DNA of 64,000 bases, taken from assembly GCF_002042965.1 (NCBI RefSeq), contig NZ_MZNT01000016.1, forward strand, positions 143,457-207,456, read 5' to 3'. How positions within the stretch are numbered: position 1 is the stretch's first letter; each line of letters opens with the position of its first letter. Of the stretch, positions 35,586-44,132 are shown piece by piece. This DNA is from Paenibacillus sp. 32352. Lineage in GTDB: Bacteria > Bacillota > Bacilli > Paenibacillales > NBRC-103111. Position numbers and translations under genes: made by a program. Below the pieces are notes generated by a model, which saw only the letters and a list, made by a program, of their open reading frames with translations, searched no databases and was not told the DNA's origin.

Positions 35586-36056
35586 GCGCGGCGGGATAGG
35601 GGGAGGGAGGGAGAAAGGCTGGAAAGCCTTGTGGCTGTAAGGTGGAGAGAGGAAAGGGAAAGGTGACATGGGCAGGATGACTATAATTGCTTTTGACAAC
35701 TGGTATCAAAAATGAGAATGCCTGAAATTTAATCAAAAGGAACAAGGGAAATAAAAACAATAATGTGAATCCTATTTAATCTTCTTGTTAAAGAACATAG
35801 GTATTGGAGCAACCGACATCCAAAATAATAGATCATACTAGGTGACTTTACTGCAAATGGTAAGTCTATGAACGCGAAAGTTTAAGTGAAATTAGTTTGA
35901 ACAGAAATGTTAATTCTGACGTCGCGGGGGCTAATAGTACAGCAACATAAAATCATTAAAAATAGTATGAGTTTATGCTTATCACAGATGGTGTAATTAA
36001 CAAATTAAGAACGAATCAAACTTAAAAGGTTCGATAAATTAGCTCCTGAAAATCAT

Positions 36057-36092
36057 CCCCTCTACGGTAGCATCTACTTCACCGTGGAGGGG
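36057..36092 (-). terminator. Terminator of the XRE-family gene
   Basis: CCCCTCTACGGT pairs with ACCGTGGAGGGG around an 11-nt loop. It is read from the minus strand after the regulator stop, with GATGATTTT following; on the plus strand ATTTTATGTTT follows, so it may work both ways. Confidence 0.7.
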
Positions 36093-36106
36093 ATTTTATG
36101 TTTGAT

Positions 36107-36451
36107 TTAGCCGCGGGAATGCCGAAGAACTTCAGTCAATATATTTTTTGCCATATTTATCGTCTGTTCGTCATGTTGTACGAGCAAAGAAACAATTTCT
36201 TGAATTACTTTTTCATTGGAGGGAAGCTGCTCATACTGGTAGGAGTACGTGAAAAATTGATGCACACCTACCCCCAAGCCGTCGGCTATTTTTTCTAAAT
36301 TGATGAGGGAAATATTCTTTTCCGCTCGCTCAACTCCCCCAATATATGAAAAAGTAAATCCACATCGTTCAGCCAGAGCGTTTTGAGATAAGCCCTGCGC
36401 CTTCCGGATCTCGCGTATACGTTTTCCCACATTAACCAAAATTTCTGACAT
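36107..36451 (-). CDS. XRE-family transcriptional regulator (SinR-like)
   Basis: 114 residues. Residues about 9-65 form a Cro/C1-type helix-turn-helix: VGKRIREIRKAQGLSQNALAE, then CGFTFSYIGGVERAEKNIS. The C-terminal about 45 residues are helical and may dimerise, like SinR/SlrR in Bacilli. The ribosome site GAGGTG overlaps an imperfect 20-bp palindrome at 36456, so it probably represses itself. It is divergent from the small genes starting at 36798. Confidence 0.85.
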   Translation of the reverse strand: MSEILVNVGKRIREIRKAQGLSQNALAERCGFTFSYIGGVERAEKNISLINLEKIADGLGVGVHQFFTYSYQYEQLPSNEKVIQEIVSLLVQHDEQTINMAKNILTEVLRHSRG

Positions 36452-36455
36452 TGCT

Positions 36456-36475
36456 TACACCTCAATTTGAGTGTA
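36456..36475. promoter_or_regulatory. Candidate operator for the XRE regulator
   Basis: TACACCTCAATTTGAGTGTA is an imperfect palindrome with TACAC...GTGTA and TCAA...TTGA half-sites, located just before the start codon of the regulator gene. Confidence 0.5.
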
Positions 36476-36526
36476 GAGGTTACTGTACAAAGGCAAAATA
36501 ACCTTTAAAGAGTCAAAAAAATAATA

Positions 36527-36555
36527 TTGATAAAAAAAATAGTCAAATGTATAAT
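36527..36555 (+). promoter_or_regulatory. Plus-strand promoter upstream of the small genes
   Basis: TTGATA (36527-36532), exactly 17 nt, TATAAT (36550-36555). Transcription would start near 36562, leaving a leader of about 235 nt before the ORF at 36798. Apart from this promoter and the operator, 36452-36797 holds nothing else I can identify. Confidence 0.65.
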
Positions 36556-36797
36556 GGTATATAACATGAGGTACAACTTAATGATCTGAAATAAACGTTT
36601 TTAAAAAAATGTTCGAGTTGTTATCCTTTTATTCATTAATAAGATCATATATGTTTTCTAGCCTTTACATTTTATGCAGGGAATAGACCTTATGAGACAG
36701 TTCAGAGAGGTTTGAAGTGCTTTCAACTGCAGAAAACGAAGAGCTTTTATCTTAATCCAGGATTAGATGTCCAACTAAGAAGGAGCGGGATATCATC

Positions 36798-36989
36798 ATG
36801 AATGGCTCAAAAGTCCGATGGTTACTCCCTAACGATACATGTATTGAAAAGCAGGTCAGCAATATATCGGAGCTTCTGCTTCTTCTTCAGATGGCGAATG
36901 TTGTTTCATACGAAGCGATGAGCTACAAAATTGCTCGGATCGAAATGATTCTTGATGATCCTATATGGCTTGCTATCATTCTTGAGTAA
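36798..36989 (+). CDS. Small unrecognised protein (63 residues)
   Basis: ATG with AAGGAGCGGG upstream, so translation is likely. It is helical with a leucine-rich centre (SNISELLLLLQMANVVSYEA). No motif recognised. It is followed after 71 bp by the HEPN-like gene in the same direction and is probably in one transcript from the 36527 promoter. Confidence 0.6.
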   Translation: MNGSKVRWLLPNDTCIEKQVSNISELLLLLQMANVVSYEAMSYKIARIEMILDDPIWLAIILE

Positions 36990-37060
36990 GTGGAACTGCA
37001 GGTTTGCTAAAGAAGAAACGGGGGGATTTCCAAAATGAATATTTTGGATAACGATTTGAA

Positions 37061-37510
37061 ATGTCAGCGACGTCAATCAACCAGTTAAGCTTGTTGTCGG
37101 ATATCCAGATTTGGCATGAACAATCTCTGCGATACATATCACAGGCCTTTATTTTTCTTGATCATGACATGCATAAGGAATGCGTGACTCTTGCAGGGAT
37201 GTCAGTGAAAGCCATGCTTAGAGCACTCTATATCAAGGTTAACGGCAATCACCTTCCGTTCCAGCATTCGTACGAATATATAATAAGGAATCTTCAATCG
37301 TGCGGCGAATTGGACTTGAATGCAGAGTTGTTTTTAAATAACCTTCTCTTGTTTGCCGCTCATGATGACAGCTTAATCTCAAATCCGCCGGAAGAGGAAC
37401 ATGTGCGTAAGCTTTTGATGAAGACGGAAAGTATGTTGCAGCATCTATCGGCAAAAGTAGTAGACCGGGACGAATCCTCATATCGATACGTCCTGGCCTG
37501 GATAGAATGA
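37061..37510 (+). CDS. HEPN-like helical protein
   Basis: 149 residues. The pattern resembles HEPN domain proteins: IWHEQSLRYISQAFIFLDHD, then CVTLAGMSVKAMLRALYIKVNG (about 48-69), and LPFQHSYEYIIRNLQSCG. The usual catalytic RxxxxH is not evident at the C-terminus, and no minimal nucleotidyltransferase partner lies next to it. The ATG at 37061 has no binding site; a GGGGGG site lies upstream of a 17-codon ORF at 37035 that overlaps the start, so expression may depend on coupled translation. Family call is tentative. Confidence 0.5.
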   Translation: MSATSINQLSLLSDIQIWHEQSLRYISQAFIFLDHDMHKECVTLAGMSVKAMLRALYIKVNGNHLPFQHSYEYIIRNLQSCGELDLNAELFLNNLLLFAAHDDSLISNPPEEEHVRKLLMKTESMLQHLSAKVVDRDESSYRYVLAWIE

Positions 37511-37952
37511 AACGACCTCTTGCATTCAGCGAGCCGTGCTAATTGATGAAGGCCCAAAATGCATTAAATAAAATTAGTAGTGATCATGAAAGTAGCTTAT
37601 TCTATATATTCCAGGACAGGCCAAGGGCAATTGCTCACGAGTGGAATCGGTTGGGGATTCCATGATGATCTAGCGGATTTATTTTACGAATTTGCCGCAG
37701 GCTAAATGAGGAAGCTCCAGATCAAGCGTTGCAAAAGCAAGACTTGAACTATTTCAAACGAAGAGATCTAAATAACTGGCGCATCAGATCATCGAGAGCT
37801 GGAACAGTAAGAACTTATAGGGCGATATTTCGCTTTTGTAAGTTTTTTCTTTTGTCCACGCGCACGAACATATATTCTCTGACAAGGTGATGTCATTCAA
37901 CATTTGTATTATGCAAATACGAAGATCTTTTTTCAAATAAGGAGCTGAGAAT
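37511..37952. other. Intergenic region with probable gene remnant and a hairpin
   Basis: 37546-37665 encodes 39 protein-like residues (MKAQNALNKISSDHESSLF) and stops at TGATGA. A different frame around 37690-37780 looks protein-like again (EEAPDQALQKQDLNYFKRRD). This suggests a decayed gene. A hairpin with ACTTA/TAAGT ends followed by TTTTTTCTTTT lies at 37812-37853 and is a likely terminator. Confidence 0.4.
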
Positions 37953-38033
37953 ATGAAAATAGCAACGAATATCATCAATATAGCTGCGTTGATTATTAGT
38001 ATCGTCGCATTGGTGATTGCACTGGCAAAATAA
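37953..38033 (+). CDS. 26-residue hydrophobic single-helix peptide
   Basis: ATG behind AAGGAG (8 nt) gives MKIATNIINIAALIISIVAL followed by VIALAK. Almost the whole peptide is one transmembrane helix with a Lys at each end. The perfect ribosome site argues for translation. Such peptides occur as type I toxin-antitoxin toxins and as small membrane regulators. A strong hairpin lies upstream at 37812. I could not identify an antisense RNA gene with confidence. Confidence 0.5.
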   Translation: MKIATNIINIAALIISIVALVIALAK

Positions 38034-38109
38034 TAAGTCTTCTTTTAGAAGTTCAAAACGTTAACAGAGGATCCTCTTTCCGTAGAAATAAAGACGAGGG
38101 GGAATAGAT

Positions 38110-39501
38110 ATGCATCCGTTTGTATCGCAAATGAAGAAAGTAGCAGAAACAAATAAGAGTCACAGAGAATCGGCGAAGAAACAGCTTTTTGAGAAGATGA
38201 AGCAGCAGCAAGCATCTAACGTGGGGGAAGAGTCAAGCGAAGAAGGAACGATAATTTCGGATACCAAACTGGAACGACTTGTTCAGCAAATAGAACAATT
38301 GAAAAGGGTCATTGAAAAATTAGAGAAGGCAGGAGCTGCTAAAACAGAAAAGCTCTCGTCCCTTCAAACGACGAATCAACATTTAAACCGGGATCTGAAG
38401 GCGTTCAAGACGGAGCTGTATTTTGCCAAAGAAAAGGATAAAGAGGCTGTGCGGCAGCTTGAGCAGTTGAATGGCCGGATTCGGCAGCTGGAGCTTGTCA
38501 ATCGACAAAAAAAAGATGAAACCCAGTTAGAGTACCAAAACCTGCTTGAACAAAAAACGAGTGATCTGACGAACAATAATCGTAAGCTTGAGGCAGAGAA
38601 TTTACAGCTGAAACGGACTATATCTAGATTGGGCTATGAGAATAGCGGCTATAAGTACCAATTAAAAAATGAAATGGAATACAATCTAAACCGGATAAAT
38701 GGCCTACAGGAGCTTGTTGAGGAGCAGGCTAAGCAAATCAAGTACTTGGAAGAATTAAACGAGATAGGCGCAAACCAGCAGGTTGTGCAGATTTGCGGGA
38801 CTCTTCTAAAAAAACTGGATTTGCGAAAAGCAAGCCATCAAGCCGCGGCCGAGGAACTGCAAAGAGAATTAAAGCGTATGCTGGAAAAATCGCGCTGCCC
38901 CGAGCAACGGTCGCTTGACTTGGACCATAAGCTGTACATACACGGATATGTCGTTCAAGCCGAAGAAGACTATCTTTTCTATGATCTCGAGCAAAGAGTT
39001 TACCGTATCCTCACTGATGGAATCGAATTGAAGTCAGATTTGCCCGCAAAAGCGTACCGAATTGATGATGACACGGTGAAGGTGGCCAAGCAATACAGCT
39101 ATCACTATGCTCCGCAAAGCATCAGCAGGAGAAGAAAGAAGACAAATCCTGCATCAGCACTAAGCACCAAGGAACAGAACTCTCACCAGGCCCCGCTTAT
39201 CTTCTCCAGGAAGCTTAAGGTACTCGTGCTTGGCGCAAGAAACCGGAATAACTACATCAGAAAGCTGGAAGATTGCAACTTACAGGCGGATTGGTTCGAT
39301 GGATATGAAGAGAGTCCTGAAGTGTTGAAGCAGAAATGGGGAGCGGCTCAAATTATTATCGTTTGTACTCGTCATGTTCCACACTTTGTGCTGAATATTC
39401 TGGATAGGCGAGATAAGCGAGTGGAATGCCTGGCCCAAGATAACGTGAAATCGTTACTAGTCCGTGTTCGTTATACGGCTGTAAAGCTAGGACTTATATA
39501 A
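38110..39501 (+). CDS. Coiled-coil protein with C-terminal DUF2325-like domain
   Basis: 463 residues behind GAGGGGG. Residues about 30-235 are a long charged coiled coil (repeated LEQLNGRIRQLE-type heptads). The C-terminal about 95 residues match the DUF2325 pattern: LKVLVLGARNRNNYIRKLED, then AAQIIIVCTRHVPHFVLNIL and VRYTAVKLGLI. DUF2325 proteins have a Rossmann-like core and occur beside various stress or defence genes, function unknown. It stands alone with its own upstream site; a convergent glycan operon ends after it. Confidence 0.75.
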   Translation: MHPFVSQMKKVAETNKSHRESAKKQLFEKMKQQQASNVGEESSEEGTIISDTKLERLVQQIEQLKRVIEKLEKAGAAKTEKLSSLQTTNQHLNRDLKAFKTELYFAKEKDKEAVRQLEQLNGRIRQLELVNRQKKDETQLEYQNLLEQKTSDLTNNNRKLEAENLQLKRTISRLGYENSGYKYQLKNEMEYNLNRINGLQELVEEQAKQIKYLEELNEIGANQQVVQICGTLLKKLDLRKASHQAAAEELQRELKRMLEKSRCPEQRSLDLDHKLYIHGYVVQAEEDYLFYDLEQRVYRILTDGIELKSDLPAKAYRIDDDTVKVAKQYSYHYAPQSISRRRKKTNPASALSTKEQNSHQAPLIFSRKLKVLVLGARNRNNYIRKLEDCNLQADWFDGYEESPEVLKQKWGAAQIIIVCTRHVPHFVLNILDRRDKRVECLAQDNVKSLLVRVRYTAVKLGLI

Positions 39502-39602
39502 GTGAGGCTGTAAGGATAGAACAAGGTATCCATCTGAACGAAAGGATAAAGCCTTTGCCTACCCGAGGGAGATGTACAGTAATACGGATCATCATGAATT
39601 TT

Positions 39603-39641
39603 AAAAAAATGAGCCGCTGCATTATATAACTGCAACGGCTC
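39603..39641 (-). terminator. Terminator of the minus-strand glycan operon
   Basis: GAGCCG/CGGCTC outer stem plus TGCA/TGCA inner stem (39611-39641). On the minus strand it is followed by seven T (A-run 39603-39609). Confidence 0.75.
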
Positions 39642-39732
39642 GTTGAGATGAAGAAAAAGAAAGGTGTGGACCAAACTTCCCATATTCAAATAGCGGAATC
39701 TGCTCCGCCGCTGTCTATCAGGGGTAACAGTT

Positions 39733-40875
39733 TTACAAATTAGGTTTCATGATCAGCACATAGCCATCCCGCATCGTGTTGCCCCCGAAATAGCGCATAG
39801 AATAAGAATATTGGGGGAAATTCTTCATGATATCTACCACTTCGCTGGCGAGACGAAATCCTGATAGAAGAATAATCGGTTTATTATTAGAAATAATCTT
39901 CCGAGCCCCCTGTAGAGCTTTAATATGTCCACCAGTCATATCTAAATGAAGAATCGTTGGGTGGATTTCGCCAGCCAGCATATCTAATGGAATGGAACTC
40001 GCTCTAACTGACCGATACTCTTCCTGATCAATGAATCTGGTAAAAAATAACTTCTCATCAAAATCCATCTCCATCTCTTCATTGCTAAGGAGGTATGGAA
40101 ATACCAGGACCTGATGAGCATTCATGGCATGAATGTGCTCTTTAGTCTTGGTACGTCCTGTCCAAGTCGGTTCAAAAAGGTAAGCTTCTTTCAATTGAGA
40201 AACGGTATGAAGATAAGAGTCAGCATCATCTTGGAAACCACATCGACAGTGAACAAGGATATCATTGCTTCTAACTCTAACAAGGTCATTACCAAGAACC
40301 TCACCGTCCAGGGCTTTGTAATGTCCCAATACACTACAATGATCCATTTTACTAGTTAGAAAGGCATAGATGAAATCCTCAAACCTCTTCTTGGATATCT
40401 CATCGGACAATTTGTCCATCACGTTTAGCAACGCGGTTTCATTTTGTTGCACATTTTCAATCCTGTGAAGATCTAGCGACCGTGGGCGAAAATGGATGTC
40501 CAAAAAATAAACGTTATGGTATCCCAATGCGTACAACTGGTCCAAAAAATCCTTATAAAATGTAGATGCAGACCATATAGCAACAACACAAATTGCATTT
40601 GGACCTGCTTTTTGTATCGCCTCTTTTGGGGATAAAACCGGGAAATGCAAAATGGAGGTGTTGGCCTTAGACGCGTCGCTGTCCGTTATACAAAAAGGAA
40701 AGATTCTTTTATCGAATAAACATTTAAGGGTATCATTGCAGGTAGCACCTGCACCATAAAGAATTAGCGGAGCATCAGACTGCTGCAACAATTCCGAGAG
40801 CATCTCAATGGTGATTATTTGTCTTTCAAATGGGCTTTTACCGAGTTTTATGATGTCCTGAAGGGTCATTTTCAT
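39733..40875 (-). CDS. FkbM-like protein with Rossmann N-terminal module and degenerate SAM site
   Basis: 380 residues. Residues about 30-110 form a nucleotide-binding-like module (LILYGAGATCNDTLKCLF, then CITDSDAS). The C-terminal part follows the FkbM methyltransferase pattern (ILHLDMTGGHIKALQGARKI, then KPIILLSG). However, the SAM motif (VDCGAYDGDT in the neighbour at 51572) reads HCRCGFQDDADSY, and the DVEGSE motif reads DMTGGH. Methyl transfer is therefore doubtful. ATGA overlap with the upstream gene shows coupling; last gene of the operon. Likely a modified or non-catalytic FkbM relative in glycan decoration. Confidence 0.65.
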   Translation of the reverse strand: MKMTLQDIIKLGKSPFERQIITIEMLSELLQQSDAPLILYGAGATCNDTLKCLFDKRIFPFCITDSDASKANTSILHFPVLSPKEAIQKAGPNAICVVAIWSASTFYKDFLDQLYALGYHNVYFLDIHFRPRSLDLHRIENVQQNETALLNVMDKLSDEISKKRFEDFIYAFLTSKMDHCSVLGHYKALDGEVLGNDLVRVRSNDILVHCRCGFQDDADSYLHTVSQLKEAYLFEPTWTGRTKTKEHIHAMNAHQVLVFPYLLSNEEMEMDFDEKLFFTRFIDQEEYRSVRASSIPLDMLAGEIHPTILHLDMTGGHIKALQGARKIISNNKPIILLSGFRLASEVVDIMKNFPQYSYSMRYFGGNTMRDGYVLIMKPNL

Positions 40876-42323
40876 GACAGGGGCTCCATTTCTGAAATTT
40901 CATTAGCAATGTTAATGCAATACTTATTTATGAATATGTCCTCTTCTGCAAAGAACTTAGTGACCATTGAATTGACGATTCGTTGGCTATTCTTCCCGTC
41001 CATTGGACCTAGACAATATCTATCTATTTCTGTAACTGGCCGTAACATTGAGGAGTAATCCGTTATTAGTTTTTCAACAAACTCATATATGTCTTCCATT
41101 TTTGATAATAGATTTGTTTGAGACCAGAAAATAAAACTGCAATCATTGGAGGGTACATTACAAATTAGAGCAGGTCGTTTGGATGGAAGGAACTGCATAT
41201 ATAGTGAACCATAGTCTCCAATATATGCGTCAGCAATATATAATGCGGGGAAACTGTCAGAATTTCGATCAACTATAATGCGTTCATTTAAATCAGCAAA
41301 TAGTTCTTGAAACTCTGGCAAGAAACATAATGGGTGCGGTCTCAGCATAATTAATATGTTACTATATCGTTTAGAGATCTCAGATACTATCTTTAACATG
41401 TTATGAATTTTTGATTTAGTATCAACAAAATTAATAGTATCTGAATTAAAAACAGGACTAATGTTCCATAAAATGGTCGTTTTTCCCGATAACAAAGGAA
41501 GCCACTCTTCAGGGACTGGTATTTTTGAATCGCCAGAATACATATCGTAAGACATGTCCATTAATGGATGCCCTGTTACAATATCTTGCTTTCCCCAGGA
41601 TATGCTATTATAGGAAAAGTTTGAGGAACGAAACTGTAACCATGTATAGGGTGTTAAAGTATAACTGCTGTCCAGAAGCATTAAATCAACTGGAATAAGT
41701 GAGTATTCAAGAAACATAGTGCGGTTAATTATTGAACTTATCGTTGAGTGTTGGAGATTCAAGGGTTTTATAGATGCTTGACCAAGAAATGAGTATAAAA
41801 TCAAATCTGGCAAGTCGTGAAAAACATTGTATTCTTGGAATGGAATGTACTCTACCCCAGCATTGTCTAAGAGTTCGACAAGTTGTTCAATTTGCCCGTT
41901 CGACTTATATATGTCAGTTGGATAAAAATCAACTGCAATGATCCGAACTTCAACACATGCAAGATTCCGCAGCTGATGATAAACAGCAAGTAAATAGGAC
42001 GCGGATACGGGTCTAGCAAACAGCATATCAATACGGATTCTCACTAGTAACTTGGTTTCTATTATCAATAATAATCGTTGTAATGAGACTATTAGCAGGT
42101 CAGGAGATATTATCTTGATATTGAAGCATATGTTTTCCAAGTGATACGTAAGCACATTTCTTGTTGAACATTCCATGGATTCATCTTGGGTAATCCTGCA
42201 GTACAAATCTTGTAATATTCCGTTAATCCAAAGCCTCTTGGTCATGGTCAGTTGTTCATTCTCAAGCATTGATATCATAGCATGACAATCTTGGATTGCC
42301 AGTTTGTAGAAACGATAGTGCAT
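40872..42323 (-). CDS. CDP-glycerol glycerophosphotransferase-like (TagF-like) protein
   Basis: About 483 residues from an ATG at 42323 (GAGGGAT 6 nt upstream; frame open from 42347). The C-terminal half has TagF-family signatures: NILIMLRPHPLCF near 320-335 and ADAYIGDYGSLYMQFLPSKRPAL near 362-384. TagF-like enzymes add polyol-phosphates from CDP-linked donors to cell-wall polymers or glycans. The N-terminal half is divergent. A second protein with the same RPHP and YIGD motifs is encoded at 52745. In the middle of a glycan operon, polyol-phosphate decoration is likely; the donor is unknown. Confidence 0.65.
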   Translation of the reverse strand: MHYRFYKLAIQDCHAMISMLENEQLTMTKRLWINGILQDLYCRITQDESMECSTRNVLTYHLENICFNIKIISPDLLIVSLQRLLLIIETKLLVRIRIDMLFARPVSASYLLAVYHQLRNLACVEVRIIAVDFYPTDIYKSNGQIEQLVELLDNAGVEYIPFQEYNVFHDLPDLILYSFLGQASIKPLNLQHSTISSIINRTMFLEYSLIPVDLMLLDSSYTLTPYTWLQFRSSNFSYNSISWGKQDIVTGHPLMDMSYDMYSGDSKIPVPEEWLPLLSGKTTILWNISPVFNSDTINFVDTKSKIHNMLKIVSEISKRYSNILIMLRPHPLCFLPEFQELFADLNERIIVDRNSDSFPALYIADAYIGDYGSLYMQFLPSKRPALICNVPSNDCSFIFWSQTNLLSKMEDIYEFVEKLITDYSSMLRPVTEIDRYCLGPMDGKNSQRIVNSMVTKFFAEEDIFINKYCINIANEISEMEPLS

Positions 42324-42347
42324 ATCCGATCCCTCATTTTTGATCAA

Positions 42348-43070
42348 TTAAGCCATATCATACCCACCGCAGACAGGAATAACAGCTCCGTTAATGTAGC
42401 TGTTCATGATGACACTATAGCAAAAGTCCGCAATTTCCTCCGGCTGTGCGAATCGTTGCAAAGCGATTTTGTTTTCGATTCGCTGCCTATGGTCCGGCGC
42501 TTTACCAAGCTGTGCCGGTGTATCTACAAAACCCGGGCAAACCGCATTGATTCTGATCTGCTTCGCTGCATAAACCTTCACCATGCTGCTGCAAAGCATA
42601 TGGAGCGCCGCCTTGGAAACACCATAGCTAATAGAGATAGCGTGGGGATGAATTCCCATCATGGCTCCGATACAAACAACAGATCCTTTTTCGGACATAT
42701 GATCGTACAAGCGCTGCATTAAAAAGAAAGGCATGTTGACATTGGAATCCATAACATGCTGCCATTGCTCAGGTGTAACGTCCTGGAAATCTGTCTTATC
42801 CGTAGCGTAGCTGTTCAGAACCAGGTAGTCCAGCCGGGGACAGCGGTTCGTAATCGTTTCGGTTACCGTGTTTACGCCATCCATTTTGGACATATCGGCT
42901 TTGATTATATAATAGTTGGGACTAATGCCAGAGAAGATATTTTCTGCAGCACGAGCATTGTCTTCATTGTGAGCGAAGTTTGCAAAAACAAAGCAGCCTT
43001 CCTCTAGCAGTTTCTTGGCGATAGCAAGGCCGATACCAGAGGTTGAACCTGTAACAAGCGCGTATTTCAC
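42348..43070 (-). CDS. Short-chain dehydrogenase/reductase
   Basis: 240 residues of the classical SDR type: cofactor motif TGSTSGIG at 8-15, NxAG-like VLNSYAT near 85, and catalytic YGVSK near 149-153 with Ser upstream. Ends with the INGAVIPVCGGYDMA pattern common to FabG-like enzymes. It would reduce or oxidise a keto sugar or related group during glycan precursor synthesis. It lies 3 bp after the glycosyltransferase gene and directly touches the TagF-like gene. Substrate not deducible. Confidence 0.85.
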   Translation of the reverse strand: MKYALVTGSTSGIGLAIAKKLLEEGCFVFANFAHNEDNARAAENIFSGISPNYYIIKADMSKMDGVNTVTETITNRCPRLDYLVLNSYATDKTDFQDVTPEQWQHVMDSNVNMPFFLMQRLYDHMSEKGSVVCIGAMMGIHPHAISISYGVSKAALHMLCSSMVKVYAAKQIRINAVCPGFVDTPAQLGKAPDHRQRIENKIALQRFAQPEEIADFCYSVIMNSYINGAVIPVCGGYDMA

Positions 43071-43073
43071 ACG

Positions 43074-44132
43074 TCAGCCCTTCTTTTCTATAACATTTTT
43101 AAAGTACAATTGCCACTCCAGTAACTTTTCTTTTCCATTTTTGGCTGATTCCGCAAATTTACCAAAATTTTCCAAGGCTTCTTTACCCATATGACTTTCC
43201 TTGGCGAAGACAGGCAAGACTTCAGGCCGAAGTGCGATTTCAAGATATGGTTGTAAACCAAGAGTTGAGATTAGAAGCTCAGCGAAATCACAAGCTTCTT
43301 CCAAGGGGCGATTTCTAATCTTAAAAAAGAACATCGCATTGGCGATCAGGCGAAGAGAAGTAATGGCAAGCAATGAATCACCATCTGGGTTATGCTCGGC
43401 ACATTTTTGGAAAACATCCCAGCGCAGTTGGAAGTCTCGTAAAGTATCCACTGTATTAATTGTATACATTTGAGAACCAGGGCGATTAAAATAAACATAG
43501 TAGGCTTGTTTCATTGAACCAGCCGAATTTGCTAGTGAGAAACAGCTCGCATTGAAAACTCCATCTTCACTCATTCTTATCGTTTCATCAAAAAACAGAT
43601 TGTGCGTTGAAAGAAATTCCCTACGATATAATTTATTCCAAACAGGATTTGCCTGCGTTGATAATACCCATTTATACATAAAATTGCGTCGTGATATATG
43701 GGGGATACGGGTAATTTCCTCTGGGTACAACATAAATGTCTGTAGAGACTGTGAATTAGCATTGTCTCTTAGTATACCGCTAACAGCGATATCCAGCGAA
43801 TGTTGTGTGACAAATGAGTAGAGGTCTGAAAACATTTCCGGCATTACATAATCATCTGAGTCAACGAATCCGATATAATCTCCTTTAGCGTAACGCAGGC
43901 CTGTATTACGTACCGCACTTGCTCCATATGCATTACTGTTTAATACTTTCATCCGGATATCTCTTTTAGAATAATCCTCTGTTATCTTGCGGCTTTCTTC
44001 ATTGGAATTTCTATCTATGACTAAAAGAATTTCAATACCTTTAAGTGTCTGTTTCGAGAGAGAATCCAGACATCGTGGGAGGTAATCCTCTGTATTGTAG
44101 ACTGGTACAATGATGCTCACAGCGGGATTCAT
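43074..44132 (-). CDS. Family 2 glycosyltransferase
   Basis: About 352 residues. The ATG at 44132 overlaps the previous stop (ATGA) with AAAGGA upstream; the frame is open from 44177. GT-A fold signatures: VSIIVPVYNTEDYLPRCLDSL at the N-terminus, LLVIDRNSNEESR, and the DxD-type GFVDSDDYVMPEM near 88. It would transfer a sugar from a nucleotide donor to the growing glycan on the cytosolic side. Acceptor and donor cannot be told. Confidence 0.85.
   Translation of the reverse strand: MNPAVSIIVPVYNTEDYLPRCLDSLSKQTLKGIEILLVIDRNSNEESRKITEDYSKRDIRMKVLNSNAYGASAVRNTGLRYAKGDYIGFVDSDDYVMPEMFSDLYSFVTQHSLDIAVSGILRDNANSQSLQTFMLYPEEITRIPHISRRNFMYKWVLSTQANPVWNKLYRREFLSTHNLFFDETIRMSEDGVFNASCFSLANSAGSMKQAYYVYFNRPGSQMYTINTVDTLRDFQLRWDVFQKCAEHNPDGDSLLAITSLRLIANAMFFFKIRNRPLEEACDFAELLISTLGLQPYLEIALRPEVLPVFAKESHMGKEALENFGKFAESAKNGKEKLLEWQLYFKNVIEKKG

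Larger units (their letters stand above)
35038..36106. other. Long intergenic region at right edge of the defence island
   Basis: About 1 kb without a supported gene. It contains two 20-bp A-rich units (AAAGCCTAAA at 35291 and 35311), a terminator at 35333, T/C-rich phrases 35420-35600 with the repeated CACGACTTTAATTGC, and another hairpin at 36057. The AT-rich island composition ends about 35.5 kb. The first 90% shows only scattered stops on both strands. Confidence 0.5.

Noticed and set aside
37784..37978. 64-codon minus-strand frame opposite the 26-residue peptide
   Set aside because: No binding site; arises from complement of the hydrophobic peptide gene and the hairpin region.
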